A DNA stretch of 64,000 nt from Clostridium sp. (GTDB lineage Bacteria > Bacillota > Clostridia > Clostridiales > Clostridiaceae), in contig NZ_JAGHFX010000094.1 of assembly GCF_017888565.1 (NCBI RefSeq), positions 62,001-126,000 on the forward strand. Reading direction: 5' to 3'. Under the pieces are notes generated by a model. It had not been told where the DNA came from, did not search any database, and saw nothing but the letters and a program-made list of their open reading frames with translations. A program made the translations under genes and the position numbers. This document shows, piece after piece, positions 9,198 through 18,136 of this stretch (the stretch's first letter is position 1; each line of letters opens with the position of its first letter).

Positions 9198-10079
9198 TTA
9201 TTTTACGCCTAAAATTTTTAAGCCGCCTTTTATACATTTTATATGAAGTGGAAACTCTGGTCCTTTTTCTCCATCGATATCTGTTCCGATATCTTCCTTA
9301 GATTCAATATATAAATTATTTGTTTTAAAATAAATAACATTATCTGAATCTAGATGCTCACCCTTAAGTACTTTAACAAATAGAGGTATTAATTCTATTA
9401 TAGGTATAGCCTTAAATATTATAACATCAAGCTGTCCATCTGTTGCATCTGCTCTTGTAGCTAATTTAAAATTACCAGCTGTTTGCCCATTGAATACTAG
9501 CATGAAATACATCTTACCATCATATTCAATTTCATCTGACTTGATTTTTATATCAAGTTTTCTAAAATTCGGTAGTTCCTCCAGTCCCTTTAAATAGTAT
9601 GCAAGTTTACCAATTGTATTTTTTAAATTTACATCTGTTTTTTGTGAAACATCTGTAAATAGACCTGTACTAGCGACATTTACAAAATACTTATCATTTA
9701 TACTTCCTAAATCTACTGCTGTAACTTCTGAAGATAATATTTGTCTGCATGCTTTTGAAACATCTGAAGGCATTCCTAAAAATTTTCCAAAATCGTTAGC
9801 TGTTCCAACTGGTAATATTCCTATTGGAACTGAAACTCCACACTTAGTCATTGCATTAACTACATTGTCTATTGTTCCATCTCCACCAGCAATTAAAATG
9901 TAATAGTAGCTATTTTCCTTAAAATCATTAAAAGCATTTATAACATCCACTTCTTTATCTATTCTATATGGGACAATCGTGTATCCTGCTTCTTGGTGTA
10001 TTTTTATAACCTTATCTAGCTGATCTAATATTAGATTTTCTCCTGAATATGGGTTATAAATAAATTTTACCTTTTTCAC
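9198..10079 (-). CDS. Diacylglycerol/lipid kinase family protein (DagK/YegS type)
   Basis: This 293-residue cytoplasmic lipid kinase has the family nucleotide-binding loop GGDGTIDNVVNAM (residues 65-77), the segment PVGTANDFGKFLG, and the C-terminal DIDGEKGPEFPLHI, all hallmarks of the DgkB/YegS/sphingosine-kinase superfamily. The likely role is phosphorylation of diacylglycerol back to phosphatidic acid, for instance to recycle lipid left after lipoteichoic-acid synthesis. Its start is GTG at 10077-10079 with AGGAGGGG upstream. It is divergent from pssA, another phospholipid gene. The exact substrate cannot be read from sequence. Confidence 0.88.
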   Translation of the reverse strand: MKKVKFIYNPYSGENLILDQLDKVIKIHQEAGYTIVPYRIDKEVDVINAFNDFKENSYYYILIAGGDGTIDNVVNAMTKCGVSVPIGILPVGTANDFGKFLGMPSDVSKACRQILSSEVTAVDLGSINDKYFVNVASTGLFTDVSQKTDVNLKNTIGKLAYYLKGLEELPNFRKLDIKIKSDEIEYDGKMYFMLVFNGQTAGNFKLATRADATDGQLDVIIFKAIPIIELIPLFVKVLKGEHLDSDNVIYFKTNNLYIESKEDIGTDIDGEKGPEFPLHIKCIKGGLKILGVK

Positions 10080-10342
10080 ATTACCCCTCCTAGGTTAATT
10101 TTATATTATATTCCAATTATAAAAACTCTATAATTCCATACAATAAGTATATATAGTATATTACTATATTTTACATATAAATCAAATTAAATATTATCCT
10201 TATTTCTTAATTTTATCTTAATAATCAAATTAATCTTCAAATATCTTATATTTAATAGAAATATATGATATAATATTGCATTGATAATAAGACATTAAAG
10301 AAGTTAATAACCTTTGTGTCTTAAAAAACCAGGAGTGATTTT

Positions 10343-10864
10343 ATGAAAAAAAGTTGTATTCCAAATGTTTTTACATTTATTAATTTATCATGTGGCATAA
10401 TATCTATTTTATACACTTTTGAAAAAAATTATTTATTTGCCTGCTTCTTTATAATAATAGCAGCACTTGTAGATAGATATGATGGAAGAGTAGCAAGATG
10501 GTTAAATGTGTCTAGTGAACTAGGAAAAGAGTTAGATTCACTAGCTGATTTAGTTTCCTTCGGAGTTGCACCATCTATACTTACATTCTTAATGTATGAT
10601 TTATCAAAGGTAGGACCAGCTGGAATAATAGGTATTGCTGTATTATTAGCTTTCCCTATATGTGGAGCTTACAGATTAGCTAGGTATAATACTTCCACAT
10701 TTGACGGAGTTTTTACTGGAATTCCTATAACTATTGCAGGAAGTTTCATGGCTGTTTTTGTATTTTTTACACTAAACCATAGATTAACTCCATGGATTCC
10801 AATTATACTTCTAATACTAGGATCTTATCTTATGGTAAGTTCATTTAAATTAAAGAAACTTTAG
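10343..10864 (+). CDS. pssA: CDP-diacylglycerol--serine O-phosphatidyltransferase
   Basis: This 173-residue integral membrane enzyme makes phosphatidylserine from CDP-diacylglycerol and serine, the precursor of phosphatidylethanolamine. The CDP-alcohol phosphotransferase motif D-G-x2-A-R-x8-G-x3-D-x3-D is complete (D47, G48, A51, R52, G61, D65, D69). The N-terminus (KKSCIPNVFTFINLSCG) matches the PssA subfamily rather than PgsA. It has about six membrane segments and the short length of the Gram-positive type. The ATG follows CAGGAGTG. It is closed by the terminator at 10886-10926. Confidence 0.93.
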   Translation: MKKSCIPNVFTFINLSCGIISILYTFEKNYLFACFFIIIAALVDRYDGRVARWLNVSSELGKELDSLADLVSFGVAPSILTFLMYDLSKVGPAGIIGIAVLLAFPICGAYRLARYNTSTFDGVFTGIPITIAGSFMAVFVFFTLNHRLTPWIPIILLILGSYLMVSSFKLKKL

Positions 10865-10885
10865 TCACAAATATAGTAAAAACAA

Positions 10886-10926
10886 AAAAGCTATTTCAAT
10901 TAATATTGGAATAGCTTTATTTTTTT
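10886..10926. terminator. Bidirectional terminator between pssA and the convergent gene
   Basis: AAAGCTATTTCAAT (887-900) pairs with ATTGGAATAGCTTT (905-918). A run of T follows on the plus strand and of A precedes it, so it can serve both pssA and the minus-strand gene ending at 10925. Confidence 0.88.
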
Positions 10927-11275
10927 ATTCTTCATCTTCTCTTTCTGAATTATTAAACTCTAATTCATAATCTATCTCTGTTAATATATTATCTTTATTT
11001 GTTTTTTCATCTATATACTGTTTCTTTATCTTACAATACTTTGTATAAGAACCACTACATTCCTCTAATGTTTTTATTATTTCATCTATTATATCCCCTA
11101 ACTCATCTGCTCTGTCTACAGCATCCCTTACATGGCTTTTTTTAGCTTCTGATATATTATTTAATTCATTTGCTCCACCAATTAATAGTCTATAAGAGTT
11201 GACCATAGAACCAAGTAAATTAGTCAAATTATTAATTTCGTTATATTGATTTTTAATTAAATCTCTATATGGCAA
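10925..11275 (-). CDS. Small helical protein of unknown function
   Basis: I do not recognise this 116-residue protein. It is predicted to be almost entirely helical, with an acidic C-terminus (NNSEREDEE) and heptad-like hydrophobic spacing in the middle (DAVDRADELGDIIDEIIKTLEE), so a coiled coil is plausible. There is no signal peptide or membrane segment. It lies 43 bases downstream of the 354-residue unknown gene and after rubrerythrin, in the same orientation, so the three may form one unit. Confidence 0.7.
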   Translation of the reverse strand: MPYRDLIKNQYNEINNLTNLLGSMVNSYRLLIGGANELNNISEAKKSHVRDAVDRADELGDIIDEIIKTLEECSGSYTKYCKIKKQYIDEKTNKDNILTEIDYELEFNNSEREDEE

Positions 11276-11318
11276 TTAACCACCTCTCATTATACTATCT
11301 AAGTTTAACTTCACCTAA

Positions 11319-12383
11319 CTATTGCAAACTCTTAGTCTCTTCTACAATTTTATTTTCTTCTTTAACATTGTTTTCTGCCCAAACATTCTTATCTTTTTCA
11401 CCATTATCTTCTATTTTAGTTTTATTTTCTATCGTCATAGTATCTCTTTCTTCTATAGATACACCTTTTTCCTCTGCTTTGATTTTAATGTCATTTTCCT
11501 TTATAGATTTATCATTTTCTATTTCACTTTCTTCTATAAGTTTATTATTTTCTATTAAATTATTATTCTCTACTGATTTAATATCAATAGATTCATTATC
11601 TATTAGCCTATTCTTCTTTATTGCTCTTACAAACTCATTTTCTTCTATAACTCTATTATTAATATTTTTTTTGCTCTCTTGTACAAATTCATTATCTATC
11701 GTATTATACATATCTGACTCATGCTTAAAGTCGTCTTCTAATTCTTTATCAATTTTACAAACTTCTTCTTTATTTATTAATTTACAATTTAAATTTTTTA
11801 TCTGTTCTCTTAATATTTCCTTTGCATCATTAACTATTTCATTAATTGTTTTTGCAATAGCATCATAGTTTAAATCCTTACAATTTAATGATGCTAAATG
11901 TTCATTGTAAATATCTTCAATTTTTCCAATATAATAATCTATCATTCCATCTATATCTGCCTTTGATAAAGGTGTTCTTATATTTGAAATAACCTCTTTA
12001 TAATTATTATATAATTCTCTAAATTTATTGACATGTAGATTAAGTAATTTTAAGCGCTCTCTTTCACTCATATCAAGGCAACCTGCTTCTCTGAGTTCTT
12101 CCATATATCTCATAAATCCTTTTACATAATTTGAAATTTGTTCTTCTAAAATCTCTTCTTCTATATTTTTTAATTCACTTTTTAAAAGTTCTTCGATTTC
12201 TCCTCTAGAATTTCTAGATATACTATATTCTATATCAGCTAACTTTGCTCTACTATTTGGGATACTAAACTCTCTTGTCTTTCTTTCTGTATCATATTCC
12301 ATTGAATCTGTTTCGAAATTATATCTAAAATCTTCACTAAATAATACTGGTACAAAAAACTCCTTAGGTATTGATATAAACAT
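11319..12383 (-). CDS. Unknown protein with charged low-complexity C-terminal tail
   Basis: I do not recognise this 354-residue product. Residues 1-200 look like a folded helical domain (FISIPKEFFVPVLFSEDFRYNFE at the start, then long helices with ERERLKLLNLHVNKFRELY). From about residue 225 the sequence becomes low-complexity, dominated by N, E, K and I with loosely repeated units such as NNLIENNKLIEESEIEND, probably disordered. Three cysteines lie in the folded half. Eleven bases separate it from rubrerythrin upstream, suggesting co-expression, and AGGGGGAAAG supports the start. A structural role, for example in spores, is possible but unsupported. Confidence 0.72.
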   Translation of the reverse strand: MFISIPKEFFVPVLFSEDFRYNFETDSMEYDTERKTREFSIPNSRAKLADIEYSISRNSRGEIEELLKSELKNIEEEILEEQISNYVKGFMRYMEELREAGCLDMSERERLKLLNLHVNKFRELYNNYKEVISNIRTPLSKADIDGMIDYYIGKIEDIYNEHLASLNCKDLNYDAIAKTINEIVNDAKEILREQIKNLNCKLINKEEVCKIDKELEDDFKHESDMYNTIDNEFVQESKKNINNRVIEENEFVRAIKKNRLIDNESIDIKSVENNNLIENNKLIEESEIENDKSIKENDIKIKAEEKGVSIEERDTMTIENKTKIEDNGEKDKNVWAENNVKEENKIVEETKSLQ

Positions 12384-12394
12384 AACTTTCCCCC

Positions 12395-12937
12395 TTAAAC
12401 ATTTGTAACTTTACAGTATGGTTTAAAGTATGCTCTTGGATATTTACAAAGAGGACAAACTAAAGGTGCTTCCTCACCTTCATGGATATACCCACAATTC
12501 ATACATACCCACAATGAGCCTTCTGGACCTCTAAACATAGTTCCATCTTCAAGCTTATCATATAGAGCTTTAAATCTTTTAGCATGATTTTCTTCTGTTT
12601 CAGCTAATTCTTTATAGAAGTCTGCTATTTCATTAAAACCTTCACTTCTTGCATCTTCTTCAAACTTTTTATATGAATTTTCATATTCATCTTTTTCGCC
12701 TAAAATACAATCTAATAGGTTATCCTTAGTACAGCCTATCCTTTTTAGAAATGTTCCAAATACTTCTCTTGCATGAGCTAATTCATTTCCTGAAGTTTCA
12801 TCAAATATTTCTCCAACCCATTGATATCCATCTAATCTTGCTTTTTCAGCATATAAGGTATACTTAGTTCTTGCTCTAGATTCTCCAGCAAAGGTCTTGT
12901 AAAGATTTTGTTCTGTTTTACTTCCCTTAAACTCCAT
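12395..12937 (-). CDS. Rubrerythrin
   Basis: This 180-residue non-haem iron protein reduces hydrogen peroxide in anaerobes. The ferritin-like domain carries di-iron ligand motifs (E19 in AGESRARTKY, E52 in SGNELAHARE, E115/E116 and H118 in ETEENHAKRF). The C-terminal rubredoxin-like domain has two CxxC knuckles (C145/C148 in CMNCGYIHEG and C161/C164 in CPLCKYP). The domain order and length are those of the classic rubrerythrin. It heads a short minus-strand group with two unknown genes. Confidence 0.95.
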   Translation of the reverse strand: MEFKGSKTEQNLYKTFAGESRARTKYTLYAEKARLDGYQWVGEIFDETSGNELAHAREVFGTFLKRIGCTKDNLLDCILGEKDEYENSYKKFEEDARSEGFNEIADFYKELAETEENHAKRFKALYDKLEDGTMFRGPEGSLWVCMNCGYIHEGEEAPLVCPLCKYPRAYFKPYCKVTNV

Positions 12938-13104
12938 TTTAATCTCCTAAAAATTTATACACTTATACATTATGCGTCTTATTATTTAAATGTGAACTTA
13001 AGTAGAGTTTTACAAATCAATTTATTTAACGAAGATTCTAAAGGGTAAAAATGAGAAAATTGAGGATTTTTAATAAGTAAAATTTCTAAATTGCGCAATA
13101 AAAA

Positions 13105-13137
13105 ATACCGTATATCAATTTTTGAATACTACGGTAT
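13105..13137 (-). terminator. Terminator of the GNAT gene (shared stem family)
   Basis: On the minus strand ATACCGTAGTAT pairs with (A)TATACGGTAT, followed by TTTTTTATT. Its stem resembles the hairpins at 14699-14731, 18822-18851 and 36995-37021. Confidence 0.85.
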
Positions 13138-13189
13138 AATCATTTATTTATATCTAATTTTATTTTCATAATAGTTTAAAATAATTTCT

Positions 13190-13663
13190 CTAAATGCAAT
13201 GACCAAATGAAATTTGTTCTTTTTCCATAACATAATTTTCTAAAAGAAGCCCATTTCTTTCTACGTTCTGTTTCTTAATAACTTTGTACCCTCGTTTTTC
13301 AAAAAAAGGCTTTGCTGTAATTGAAGCATGTGTAGTTATTTTTTCTACATCAAAAATGTATTCTAATTTAGCACAAATTGCAGAAGCAATCCCCTGATAT
13401 TGATATTCCTTATGAACGTATAGCCTATCAAGATATCCTGTCTCATCTATATCTCCAAAGCCAACTATAATACCATCTTCAACTGCAACAACTGAAAAAT
13501 GAGACAATAAGGATTTATTCCATTTCTCTAAATCTATATTCCCTGTTGCCCATACATTTAACTGTTCTTCTGTATAATCTTTTGCATTAATTGAATGTAC
13601 TGTATTATAAAACAATTCCGCTAACTCCTTACAATCTGATGTTTCATACCTTCTTATAAGCAT
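13190..13663 (-). CDS. GNAT family N-acetyltransferase
   Basis: This 157-residue protein has the GNAT acetyl-CoA site VHKEYQYQGIASAIC (about residues 88-102), preceded by the beta strand VVGFGDIDETGYLDRLYV and followed by PFFEKRGYKVIKKQ, a typical motif B. The start MLIRRYETSDCKELAELFYNTVHSI resembles YafP/PhnO-like members. The acetylated substrate cannot be inferred. The ATG is preceded by GGAGGAAA, and a terminator follows at 13105-13137, so it is monocistronic. Confidence 0.88.
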   Translation of the reverse strand: MLIRRYETSDCKELAELFYNTVHSINAKDYTEEQLNVWATGNIDLEKWNKSLLSHFSVVAVEDGIIVGFGDIDETGYLDRLYVHKEYQYQGIASAICAKLEYIFDVEKITTHASITAKPFFEKRGYKVIKKQNVERNGLLLENYVMEKEQISFGHCI

Positions 13664-13867
13664 TGCCTATTTCCTCCATAAATTCCTTCTTTGGTTAGCT
13701 TAATAAATAGCTAACTGACTTTTTAATATTATTACGAATTAATTATAACATATTTCTTAATATCGCATTATCAATTGTCAAAAATCAGTTTAGTTTGTAA
13801 TAGTATTACTTTAAAATAATAAATAGATTACTATAAAAGTAAATCTATCTAATATCAGTATTTTCTA

Positions 13868-14218
13868 CTATACTTTTCTGTACAAAAAAACATTTTCAAT
13901 GAAACTATCATTATAATATAAGTCGTATAAAACCCTATAACTATCTTCTCTTTCAACTAATCTAGTACCTACAACTCTTCTTTTATACGGATTGCTAGTA
14001 TTTAGTCCATCAATTTGAACTCTAAAAAGACTATTTTGATAAATAAATGTCTTAAATATTGGCTCAGCTTCAAAAGTTAATTCTAATATTTTAATATATG
14101 TTTCTTGTTCTAATGAAATCTTTCGCAAGAACTCTTCTAAAGCTGGTTTATTATTAATTCTATTAACAGGATCTGAAATTATACTAATTGCTACAATATC
14201 TTCAAAGCAATAACTCAT
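13868..14218 (-). CDS. Unknown 116-residue cytoplasmic protein
   Basis: I do not recognise this protein. It has no signal peptide or membrane segment; a mixed alpha/beta composition with SYCFEDIVAISIISDPVNRINNKP at the N-terminus and a C-terminal strand-rich half (RRVVGTRLVEREDSYRVLYDLYY). TATAGGAGG lies 11 bases before the ATG, supporting expression. Very AT-rich palindromic DNA (TAAATAATATATTATTATTTA) lies just upstream at about 14250-14275 and may contain the promoter. Confidence 0.65.
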   Translation of the reverse strand: MSYCFEDIVAISIISDPVNRINNKPALEEFLRKISLEQETYIKILELTFEAEPIFKTFIYQNSLFRVQIDGLNTSNPYKRRVVGTRLVEREDSYRVLYDLYYNDSFIENVFLYRKV

Positions 14219-14416
14219 AGATATAGTTCCTCCTATAAATAATAATATATAAATAATATATTATTATTTATATATTATTGAATTACAAAATAAAAAATAT
14301 TTTTATTTTGTTATAAAAAGGGGTGAATTGGTTGTTTTTGAGTTATTAATTAATTGCATTTATTTTATAAATATTAATTAATTTATCCAATATGAATGAA
14401 AACCATAATTTAATAC

Positions 14417-14491
14417 TTATAATAGAGATTCCATAATGACTGCTACCACCATTGCCAATAAACCTGCACCTGTCGCTAACAAAAGTAACAT
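14417..14491 (-). CDS. Possible 24-residue hydrophobic peptide or gene remnant
   Basis: A short frame reads MLLLLATGAGLLAMVVAVIM followed by ESLL and a stop. GAGG lies about 9 bases upstream of the ATG. The base composition is noticeably less AT-rich than the flanks. It could be a small membrane peptide or the last helix of a lost membrane protein; the surrounding 14.2-16.4 kb holds other gene remnants, which favours the second reading. Confidence 0.25.
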   Translation of the reverse strand: MLLLLATGAGLLAMVVAVIMESLL

Positions 14492-14698
14492 CAGTCTAAG
14501 ACCTCAAATGTATTTTTACCATCAAAAGTATTTGATATTGCCCATTTTGCTCATGTCAAAAGTATTTGTCACTCTACAAAACTCTATTTTTTACTCGCTA
14601 TATAATGCAATTATATCACTTTTTAAATCCCTATTATTGAACTTAAAAAAATCAAATCTCCTTAATTGCTTCACAGTAATTTCTAATTGAAAATAAAA

Positions 14699-14731
14699 AT
14701 ACCGCATATTAATTTTTTAATAATGCGGTAT
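14699..14731 (-). terminator. Terminator after the S41 pseudogene/remnant
   Basis: ATACCGCATTATT and AATATGCGGTAT pair on the minus strand and are followed by TTTTATTTT. It lies about 60 bases beyond the stop of the fused membrane-protein remnant. Confidence 0.85.
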
Positions 14732-14788
14732 CTTAATAATTTAATATTAATATTTGATTTTATTTTCGTGATATATTAATATTAAGAA

Positions 14789-14962
14789 TTAAATTGAGGA
14801 ACTTAATTTCCCTATCTTTTTAATATTATTTGCAATTTTTATAATTTCTCCGATAAAAATCAAGACAACCCCAATTATATTTATCAATAATTCTATCTTT
14901 ACATCCAAATGCAAGTTTTTAGAAAAAGTGAAAGCATAAAAACCAATAGCCACTATTATCTC
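14789..14962 (-). pseudogene. 3' fragment of a membrane protein gene fused to the S41 pseudogene
   Basis: In a frame offset from the peptidase, 57 codons read through: IVAIGFYAFTFSKNLHLDV, then a hydrophobic helix LLINIIGVVLIFIGEIIKIA and the end KKIGKLSSSI. It has no start codon and its reading frame begins exactly where peptidase similarity stops. It looks like the surviving C-terminus of an integral membrane protein joined to the peptidase gene by a deletion. The original family is not recognisable. Confidence 0.5.
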
Positions 14963-15852
14963 TTAAGTCTATTATCAACTTTTCTGGATTATTTTTATCA
15001 ACACCTTCAAAGACCTCCTTAGTAAAGTCTTTAAATGAATATCCATCTATATTCATGCATAAATTATATTTAACATAAACTATATTTTTATCTTCTATAT
15101 ATTTAAACCAATACATATCACTTTTATTTTGTTTTGATAGTGGCAATGTATCAGTTCCATTATAATCTGATATAAGTAATATATCTTTAAGCTCTTCATT
15201 TGATATAGCTTTAATAACAACATCTCCATTAGTAAATGTATATGTTATTTCATCACTATCAGCTAGTCCACTAAAAGTCAGTAAATTAAAATTACTTAAT
15301 GCTGCTGAAAATTCGTCCTTAAATATGGCATTGTTGTCCTTTGCTATATAAGGTTTAAGCATTTCTTTAGCTTCTTCTACTTCATGGCCATTTATAGCTA
15401 TTAATTTATTTCCCCAATAATCTTTGTACTCTAATGATCCATCTATTAAATAAATTCCTTCTTCAAACTCAAAAAATTTTAATGGATATATCGTATTATT
15501 AACTAATCCTACACTTGTATGGCTATCATTTATTGATACTATTAGTCTAACTAACTCACCTTTTATTTCTTCATCTGTATAAATAGATATATTTTTTAAT
15601 AGACTATCCATTTCTTCATTAAACTCTTCTTTTGATTTATGAAAAAAATAAGTTCTTATGCTTCTTTGGTAGCTGATATTTTAAAAACTCAATATCTTTT
15701 ATCCACTTTTCATTTCTATCACTACTAGATATTATTGGTGAATTAGTAACTCTATTAAATATTTTGTTTATAAATATTCCGCCTATTATTAATAAGGAAA
15801 TTGTAATTGAAACCACAGTAATTAATATCTTTTTCTTTTTATTAGTTTTCAT
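14919..15852 (-). pseudogene. S41-type peptidase-like gene, frameshifted and truncated
   Basis: The first part (15637-15852) encodes an N-terminal membrane anchor, KKKILITVVSITISLLIIGG, then ends at FFS. A run of seven T on the minus strand (about 15645) breaks the frame. Removing one T would give FFHKSKEEFNEEMDSL and join it to the second part (14919-15611). That part contains IVSINDSHTSVG and LIIDLRDNSG, matching the substrate-binding and catalytic-region start of C-terminal-processing-like S41 peptidases. The region with the catalytic Ser/Lys is absent: after RDNSG the sequence switches to an unrelated 3' fragment. The gene is non-functional as read; the T tract alone could be a sequencing or phase-variable site, but the truncation is real. 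Confidence 0.75.
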
Positions 15853-16407
15853 AATGCCCCCTTCACTAAATATCTTGTAACTTCATTTTTACTTTTTACA
15901 TACAATAATAAATCTGTGTTCAATACTTTTTATATATCCTTTAGCTTCTATTTATTTAATTTACACAATTCCTCAAAACAATTTCCCACTGAAAATTCAA
16001 GGAATTTCCATTCAATCATGTTAGTTCAGAAAGATATTTCTTTGCTGTAGCCAATTCATTCACAATAATTACCTATAATTATATATTATAGGAATTATTA
16101 GGTAAATAATTTATAAAAAATAAGATAAGCTTTTTCATCCTATCTTATAATTCTATAGCTTCTTAACTCTCTTATTTCTTTTATATTTACTCCAGTTTTT
16201 CATTAACTACTTAATAATCTAAAATGTCCAATAAGTTTTTGCTATTTATATTGCATTCTTTTCCTACACTGAACTAATTGATATTATTGCGTATTAAGCA
16301 ATGCAAATGTTCTTTGAAAATTGAATAGCACAGTATTAGAAAAATATGTTATAACCAAATCATAATTGTATTATTTATGTATAATTGAATAAGGGGGCTA
16401 TAATAAA
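15853..16407. other. Gene-free stretch with hairpins
   Basis: No intact gene is seen. A 14-bp imperfect hairpin (AATAATTACCTATAA / TTATAGGAATTATT) lies at 16064-16099, and a terminator-like hairpin on the minus strand at 16119-16148. Short broken frames on the minus strand (for example one encoding VNIKEIRELRSYRIIR) suggest a lost gene, but nothing is identifiable. Confidence 0.45.
16119..16148 (-). terminator. Orphan terminator on the minus strand
   Basis: TAAGATAGG and CTTATCTTA pair around ATGAAAAAG and are followed by TTTTTTAT. No intact gene precedes it, so it probably belonged to a lost gene. Confidence 0.6.
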
Positions 16408-16599
16408 ATGACTGTTAGTATTCAAGAACTATTTAGATACTCACTTGCTATTGTTATCCTCGTTGCATTTATTGAAATGATTGTTTGTTTTTTGATTGGT
16501 TTAAAAAATAAAAGCTATGCAAAAGCAAAAATATTTGCGATGATTTATGTATGTTCAAATGCATTACGACTTCTATTAAATCATTTTAATCTATATTAA
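16408..16599 (+). CDS. Small membrane protein (63 residues), unknown function
   Basis: The product has two hydrophobic helices (about residues 10-32, LAIVILVAFIEMIVCFLIGL, and about 43-57, IFAMIYVCSNALRLLL) joined by a basic loop (KNKSYAKAK), so a helical hairpin with the loop inside is likely. AAGGGGGC lies 11 bases before the ATG. It is followed 33 bases later by the lipoprotein gene and may be co-transcribed with it. I do not recognise the family. Confidence 0.65.
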   Translation: MTVSIQELFRYSLAIVILVAFIEMIVCFLIGLKNKSYAKAKIFAMIYVCSNALRLLLNHFNLY

Positions 16600-16632
16600 A
16601 TTGAACAATAGAAATTGGGGAGGGGGATAAAC

Positions 16633-17229
16633 TTGAAAAAACTTATTTTAAGTACTTTTTCTTTAGTTTTAATTTCTTTTTTAATAAGTTGTAGCAGTAA
16701 AACTTCAACTGTAGAAAAATCTATTGAAGGATTCTTTAGCAAAACAACTTCAGATGAAAAAGCAGTTATTTTACTTACAAAAGATATTGGCAATGAAAAA
16801 CTTGTTTTGGCCGAAAAACATGAAAAAGATGAGCAACTACATACTACTCTCTTTTTACTAAATGAAAATAATGAAATTTTAAGTTGGACTACTGGAATAA
16901 ATCCAATTAGCCAATGCTTCTCTGTAGATACATTAATTTATAATGATAAAAGAATTATATTTGGAAGTTTTAATGATAGTAAGTACATTCCTTCTGAAGA
17001 TAAAAAAGTAAGTGTAGATATATCAAAAATAGATATTACCCTTACTGATAATAAAAATATTTGTGAAAGTGTTACTTTAGATGAAGGATACCTTGTAATA
17101 ATGGATAATACATCTGATATTAAGGAAGTTAAGGTTTTAAATGATAATGATGAAGTTCAAAGTACACTTAAGGACATTGAAAATATAGTAACTAAAAACT
17201 ATTTCATTAAATATAAAAAGAAAGTTTAA
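16633..17229 (+). CDS. Predicted lipoprotein of unknown function
   Basis: The best start is TTG at 16633, because GGGGAGGGGG lies 6-7 bases upstream; this gives 198 residues starting KKLILSTFSLVLISFLISC. The signal peptide ends in a lipobox LISC, so the mature protein should be a membrane lipoprotein with an N-terminal lipid-modified cysteine. The remaining 175 residues are soluble, rich in K, D and beta-prone segments (DEKAVILLTKDIGNEKLVLAEKH), and match no family I recognise. A degenerate insertion sequence begins immediately after the stop, so downstream genes may have been lost. Confidence 0.75.
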   Translation: MKKLILSTFSLVLISFLISCSSKTSTVEKSIEGFFSKTTSDEKAVILLTKDIGNEKLVLAEKHEKDEQLHTTLFLLNENNEILSWTTGINPISQCFSVDTLIYNDKRIIFGSFNDSKYIPSEDKKVSVDISKIDITLTDNKNICESVTLDEGYLVIMDNTSDIKEVKVLNDNDEVQSTLKDIENIVTKNYFIKYKKKV

Positions 17230-17230
17230 A

Positions 17231-18045
17231 ATAGTCTGTGTAAACTTCAGAAAATGGTATAATAAATTATCAATTATGGAGGGAACACAGACTATGTCAT
17301 TTTCAAAGGAAGAATTAATAAAAATATCAGCAAAAGGTCAAAGTATTTAAACAGCTGAAAATATTCAGAATGTTTTAAAAGACTTATTTGGAGGATTACT
17401 TCAGCAAAGTCTGGAAGCAAAATTAGATAATCATCTTGGTTATGATAAACATGATTACCAAAATAAAACCACAACTAATAGCCATAACGGAAGGAGCTGA
17501 AAAACTATGAAATCCACTCTTAGCTACTTCAATTTAGATGTTCCAAGAAATATAGAAGATTCTTTTGAGACTGAAATAGTAAAAAAGCATAAGACTGATG
17601 TTTCACATTTAGAAAACTCAATAATTGGGATGTATGCTAAAGGAATTACTACAAGAGATATAGCATCACAAGTAAATGAAATATACTGAATGGACATATC
17701 ACCAACATTAGTTTCTAATATAACGGATAAAGTAATTCCTATGATTAGAGAATGGCAAAGTCCTCCTTTGGAAACAGTATATCCTATAGTATTTATAGAT
17801 GCTATTTACTTTAAAGTAAGAAAAGATAACATAGTTTTTTCGAAAGTATCCTCCGCTGCGATTGGAGTAAATCTTGAAGGAAAAAAGATGTTATTTGTAT
17901 ATGAATAAGGGCATCAGAGTCATCAAAATATTGGCTGCTTGTTCTCAATGAGTTAAAAAATAGAGGCGTAAAAGATATACCAATTGCTTCATTTGATGGG
18001 TTAGTAGAGTATTATAAAAATATTCCTTTGAGTATTGACTATTAA
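17231..18045 (+). pseudogene. Degenerate IS256-family (Mutator type) transposase and left end
   Basis: The frame beginning at ATG 17294 reads SFSKEELIKISAKGQSI, then an in-frame stop. Further blocks, DLFGGLLQQSLEAKLDNHLG, then NSHNGRS, and after another stop SPTLVSNITDKVIPMIREWQ and FIDAIYFKVRKDN, are those of IS256-family transposases. At least five stops or frameshifts interrupt it and the C-terminal half of the catalytic domain is missing. TAGTCTGTGT (17232-17241) and ACACAGACTA (17285-17294) form an inverted pair around a promoter-like sequence; the first is probably the left terminal repeat. No right end was found. Confidence 0.85.
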
Positions 18046-18048
18046 TGT

Positions 18049-18065
18049 AAAGTATACTATACTTT
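18049..18065 (+). promoter_or_regulatory. Operator-like perfect palindrome upstream of the Xre regulator
   Basis: AAAGTATACTATACTTT is a perfect 17-base dyad. A related, imperfect dyad AAAGTAAACTGTACTTT lies at 18137-18153, immediately before the regulator start, and TGTAAA-GCGAGT-TTTACA at about 18070-18087 lies between them. The arrangement fits autoregulation by the adjacent HTH protein. Confidence 0.6.
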
Positions 18066-18136
18066 TAGGTGTAAAGCGAGTTTTACATTAGGGATGTTGA
18101 TAAAAAGGAGGTTTGGAAAAGTATAAGTTTAAATGT

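Noticed and set aside
11269-11868. 199-residue plus-strand frame opposite the 354-residue protein
   Set aside because: Leu/Ser/Phe-rich antisense translation of the low-complexity tail, no ribosome binding site.
14436-14690. 84-residue plus-strand frame
   Set aside because: No ribosome binding site, low-complexity translation and overlap with a minus-strand remnant and terminator.
16310-16330. TTCTTTGAAAATTGAATAG, similar to spacer sequence found near rRNA genes
   Set aside because: No rRNA is nearby and the match is short.
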